Shown here: positions 61,902 through 64,000 of the stretch, one piece after another
Position numbering within the stretch: the stretch's first letter is position 1
Layout: every line of letters starts with the position of its first letter
From: Pagrus major
Taxonomy: Eukaryota > Chordata > Actinopteri > Spariformes > Sparidae
Direction of reading: 5' to 3'
Assembly: GCF_040436345.1 (NCBI RefSeq)
Contig: NC_133223.1
Span: 17,709,113-17,773,112, forward strand
Length of the DNA stretch: 64,000 nt
The notes under the pieces: generated by a model
Told to the model about the DNA's origin: nothing
The model's database searches: none
What the model saw: only the letters and a program-made list of their open reading frames with translations
Translations under genes and position numbers: made by a program

Positions 61902-63490
61902 GTAAGAGCCAGCTTCCTGCTGCGCACGTGCATGCGAGTGTGAGGGTGTGTGCCACATACACACACACACATACACAAACGAATACACGCAGTCTCCCAC
62001 GTTCCACCCTGCTGGCACCCTCACTGATATCACACACTTTCAACTTTGTCATGGTTGTGCTTTAGCCAGTCATTACAGGCCAAGGATAACTTCAATTACT
62101 GGTGAGCTGCTGAACAGTGAAAGTGGGGGCTACATTGATTGAGGAGGGCAACAATTGATTTTGCCCATTACGTCCATGAGAATGTTTCCATCCTGTGCAG
62201 ATCTGCCTGCCCTCCTCCTGCCGCTGGAGATAAGGAGCCGGTGCATTGTGCCTGCCTAATCTGTGTGACGGAGGTTGTCTGTGCCAAAATTGATGTCGCT
62301 TTTCATTCGACTGTTTGTGGGCCTTGCTGGGGGCTCCTCCTCCCTGTGTGTCTCAGTTTACTGAGCCCGGGCCGCTGAGAGCTTTGTGTAACAGGATCGC
62401 AGGATTTACATCAATACAGATGTTGGCTTTGCATGCTGGTATTGTGTAGAAATTCTTGTTTTTTTTCTTGAGCAAATAGAAGGATTGAGCGCAGATATAA
62501 TAAAGTATTTGACTAGTCAGGAGTTACATATTATAAGTTCTTAGGTGGATTTTGTGAACTTTTTGAGAAGCTGTTGTATCCTGTCAAACTTAATCATACC
62601 TATATTTTCCCATCTCATCAGAATATTTCAAGGGACATTTAAAGATTTTTAAGGGGGGTTTAAAATCAAACTTCCAAGATGCAGAATGCTTTACATCCCC
62701 TAAATATAACTGTGACGACAATTTTCAAAAAGTATTTTAATTTTTACACAATTAAATCTATTCCAGTAACTCATCACCAAGCAGATCATTAAGGAGATGT
62801 TCCCTGAATGTGAACGTCTTCATTTTCCACATTTATTCACAAATAATCAGGAAATTCTCCAGTTATCTTTGTTGAATAGGCTGTTATAAATTGTGTTTAT
62901 TTGGAGGCATTAATATAATTATGACCATTATTGCAGATGCTTCTATAAAACTCTTCAAAATTGACATTACCTTTTCATTTACAGGTCATACATGAGAAGA
63001 TGTGTTCGTGTTGTGGATCACATATCTTTGACTGAACAGGTTCTTCTAGAAGTTCAAGAAAAAGCTTTTAGATCTTTTAAAAGTTTCAACCTGTTTTCTT
63101 GTTGTTCTCTTCAAAAGTAAGGAACTACGCAAGCATGTTATAAAATATCGACAGATGTATGAATTTGAGTGTTCTTAGTTTGCTAAATCAATGTGCGTTA
63201 TGGTTAAACATCATTACAGCTGATATTTCAAACTAGATGACGACTAGATTTCAATTCATATTCTATAACAAATAACTAAAGACCCACGACAACATTTGAC
63301 CTGAAACTGTGTTTCATGTCAGTCTTCCTGCACAACATTAAGATGCGAGGAAAAATCAAGATGGCCAGTCAAGTTCAAATTTAATCACATCTTCAAAACA
63401 TTTCATGATGTTGTCATGATGTTCTTTACATGCTGAGCTTAGCTGGGGTAATTAAGTACACTGGAAAAAATGGCACTCTAAAAATAAGTT

Positions 63491-63723
63491 AAAAGGGATA
63501 AATACAGGGCGCTGTTTAGCTCAGTTGGTAGAGCAGGCGTCCCATGTACAGAGGCTTTGCCCTCGCTGCAGCGGCCCTGGGTTCGAGTCCCAGCCTGGGG
63601 CCCTTTGCTGCATGTCACTCCCCCTCTCTCTCTCATCCTGTTTCCTGTCTGTCTTCAGCTGTTCTTTCAATAAAGCCATGAAAAGGCCAAAAAAATTAAA
63701 AAAAAAAAAAAGGGATAAATACA
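63491..63723 (+). mobile_element. tRNA-derived SINE with 16-bp target duplication
   Basis: The element (63507-63710) opens with a tRNA-like head. It has an RNA polymerase III A box TAGCTCAGTTGGTAGAGC at 63517-63534 and a B box GGTTCGAGTCC at 63580-63590. A body follows with CCCTTTGCTGCATGTCACTC, a CT-rich patch, AATAAAG and an A-rich tail. AAAAGGGATAAATACA occurs at 63491-63506 and again at 63708-63723, so the target duplication is intact. It is not a functional tRNA gene: the anticodon region is expanded and the stem pairing is lost. Confidence 0.9.
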
Positions 63724-63961
63724 AGGGTTTTTGTTCTTGTAATCAGTAAAATATATACCAATGGAACAAGTAAACATGGGCTAGTTAAGATTAAATGAAA
63801 TAAGACGATTGTGCCTTATAATAAGTTTAATGGGATCTTTTGACTAGAAATTTCACAAATACTCATTGTGATCTTGAGTTTTTGCAGTGTATAAAAATGG
63901 CGGATCTCGGATCTTGTATGCAGCCAAAAATGGTTGACAATCCACACCAAAACAAACATGC

Positions 63962-64000
63962 TAAATCAGGGCTGTTCAAAGTGGGGCCAAATTTGGCCCC
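63962..64000. repeat. start of a repeat cut by the window edge, with an 18-bp palindrome
   Basis: GGGGCCAAATTTGGCCCC at 63983-64000 is its own reverse complement. The preceding GGGCTGTTCAAAGTGG suggests the beginning of a fish repeat family, but too little is visible to be sure. Confidence 0.35.

Larger units (their letters stand above)
61902..64000 (+). other. start of OLA1 intron 9, runs off the window
   Basis: Begins with GTAAGA after the codons for AWTVR. Contains a CA-rich patch near 61958-61975 and a SINE at 63507-63710. No exon encoding the rest of the TGS domain appears before 64000. Confidence 0.8.

Noticed and set aside
63507..63600. A functional tRNA gene
   Set aside because: The pol III boxes are tRNA-like, but the spacer between them is too long and cloverleaf pairing fails. 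The A-rich tail and target duplication show a SINE.

Overview
This is a vertebrate nuclear genomic window, almost certainly from a teleost fish, probably a percomorph. The genes are split by GT-AG introns. The gene order SCRN3(-), CIR1(+), SP9(-), OLA1(+) matches the neighbourhood on human chromosome 2q31. The introns carry dispersed repeats of the fish type: a tRNA-derived SINE, short inverted-repeat DNA elements and microsatellites. Assigning the fish group is inference; the four genes are read directly from the exons.

Layout. Positions 1-1706 are AT-rich flank. SCRN3 (secernin-3) occupies 1707-3648 on the minus strand in seven coding exons (418 aa), with a probable non-coding first exon near 3862-3950. 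CIR1, a corepressor of Notch/RBPJ signalling and an RS-rich nuclear protein, runs on the plus strand from 5015 to 10740 in ten coding exons (461 aa), one of them only 14 nt long. SP9, a three-zinc-finger Sp-family transcription factor of limb and forebrain development, lies convergent to CIR1 at 13391-15168 in two coding exons (439 aa). OLA1, an Obg-like ATPase, starts at 18621 and fills the rest of the window. Nine coding exons (324 codons) are seen, and the C-terminal part of its TGS domain lies past position 64000.

The genes are not an operon. SCRN3 and CIR1 are head to head about 1.1 kb apart, CIR1 and SP9 are tail to tail, and SP9 and OLA1 are head to head 3.45 kb apart. SP9 is a developmental regulator next to a housekeeping gene with very large introns (6.1, 17.7, 3.5 and 12.5 kb). 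This suggests that OLA1 may be a bystander whose introns hold SP9 enhancers. Several candidate conserved non-coding blocks are listed as inference only.

The most unusual structures are in the OLA1 introns. One is a 753-bp element (27688-28440) with inverted repeats of about 219 bp, full of palindromes, around the broken start of an integrase-like transposase. Another is a family of five copies of a 290-380 bp inverted-repeat element flanked by TTAA. Three apparent transposon-in-transposon insertions, a threefold degenerate tandem repeat, and a SINE with a perfect 16-bp target duplication complete the list. I found no operon-type novel system, and the coding content is ordinary and well conserved.
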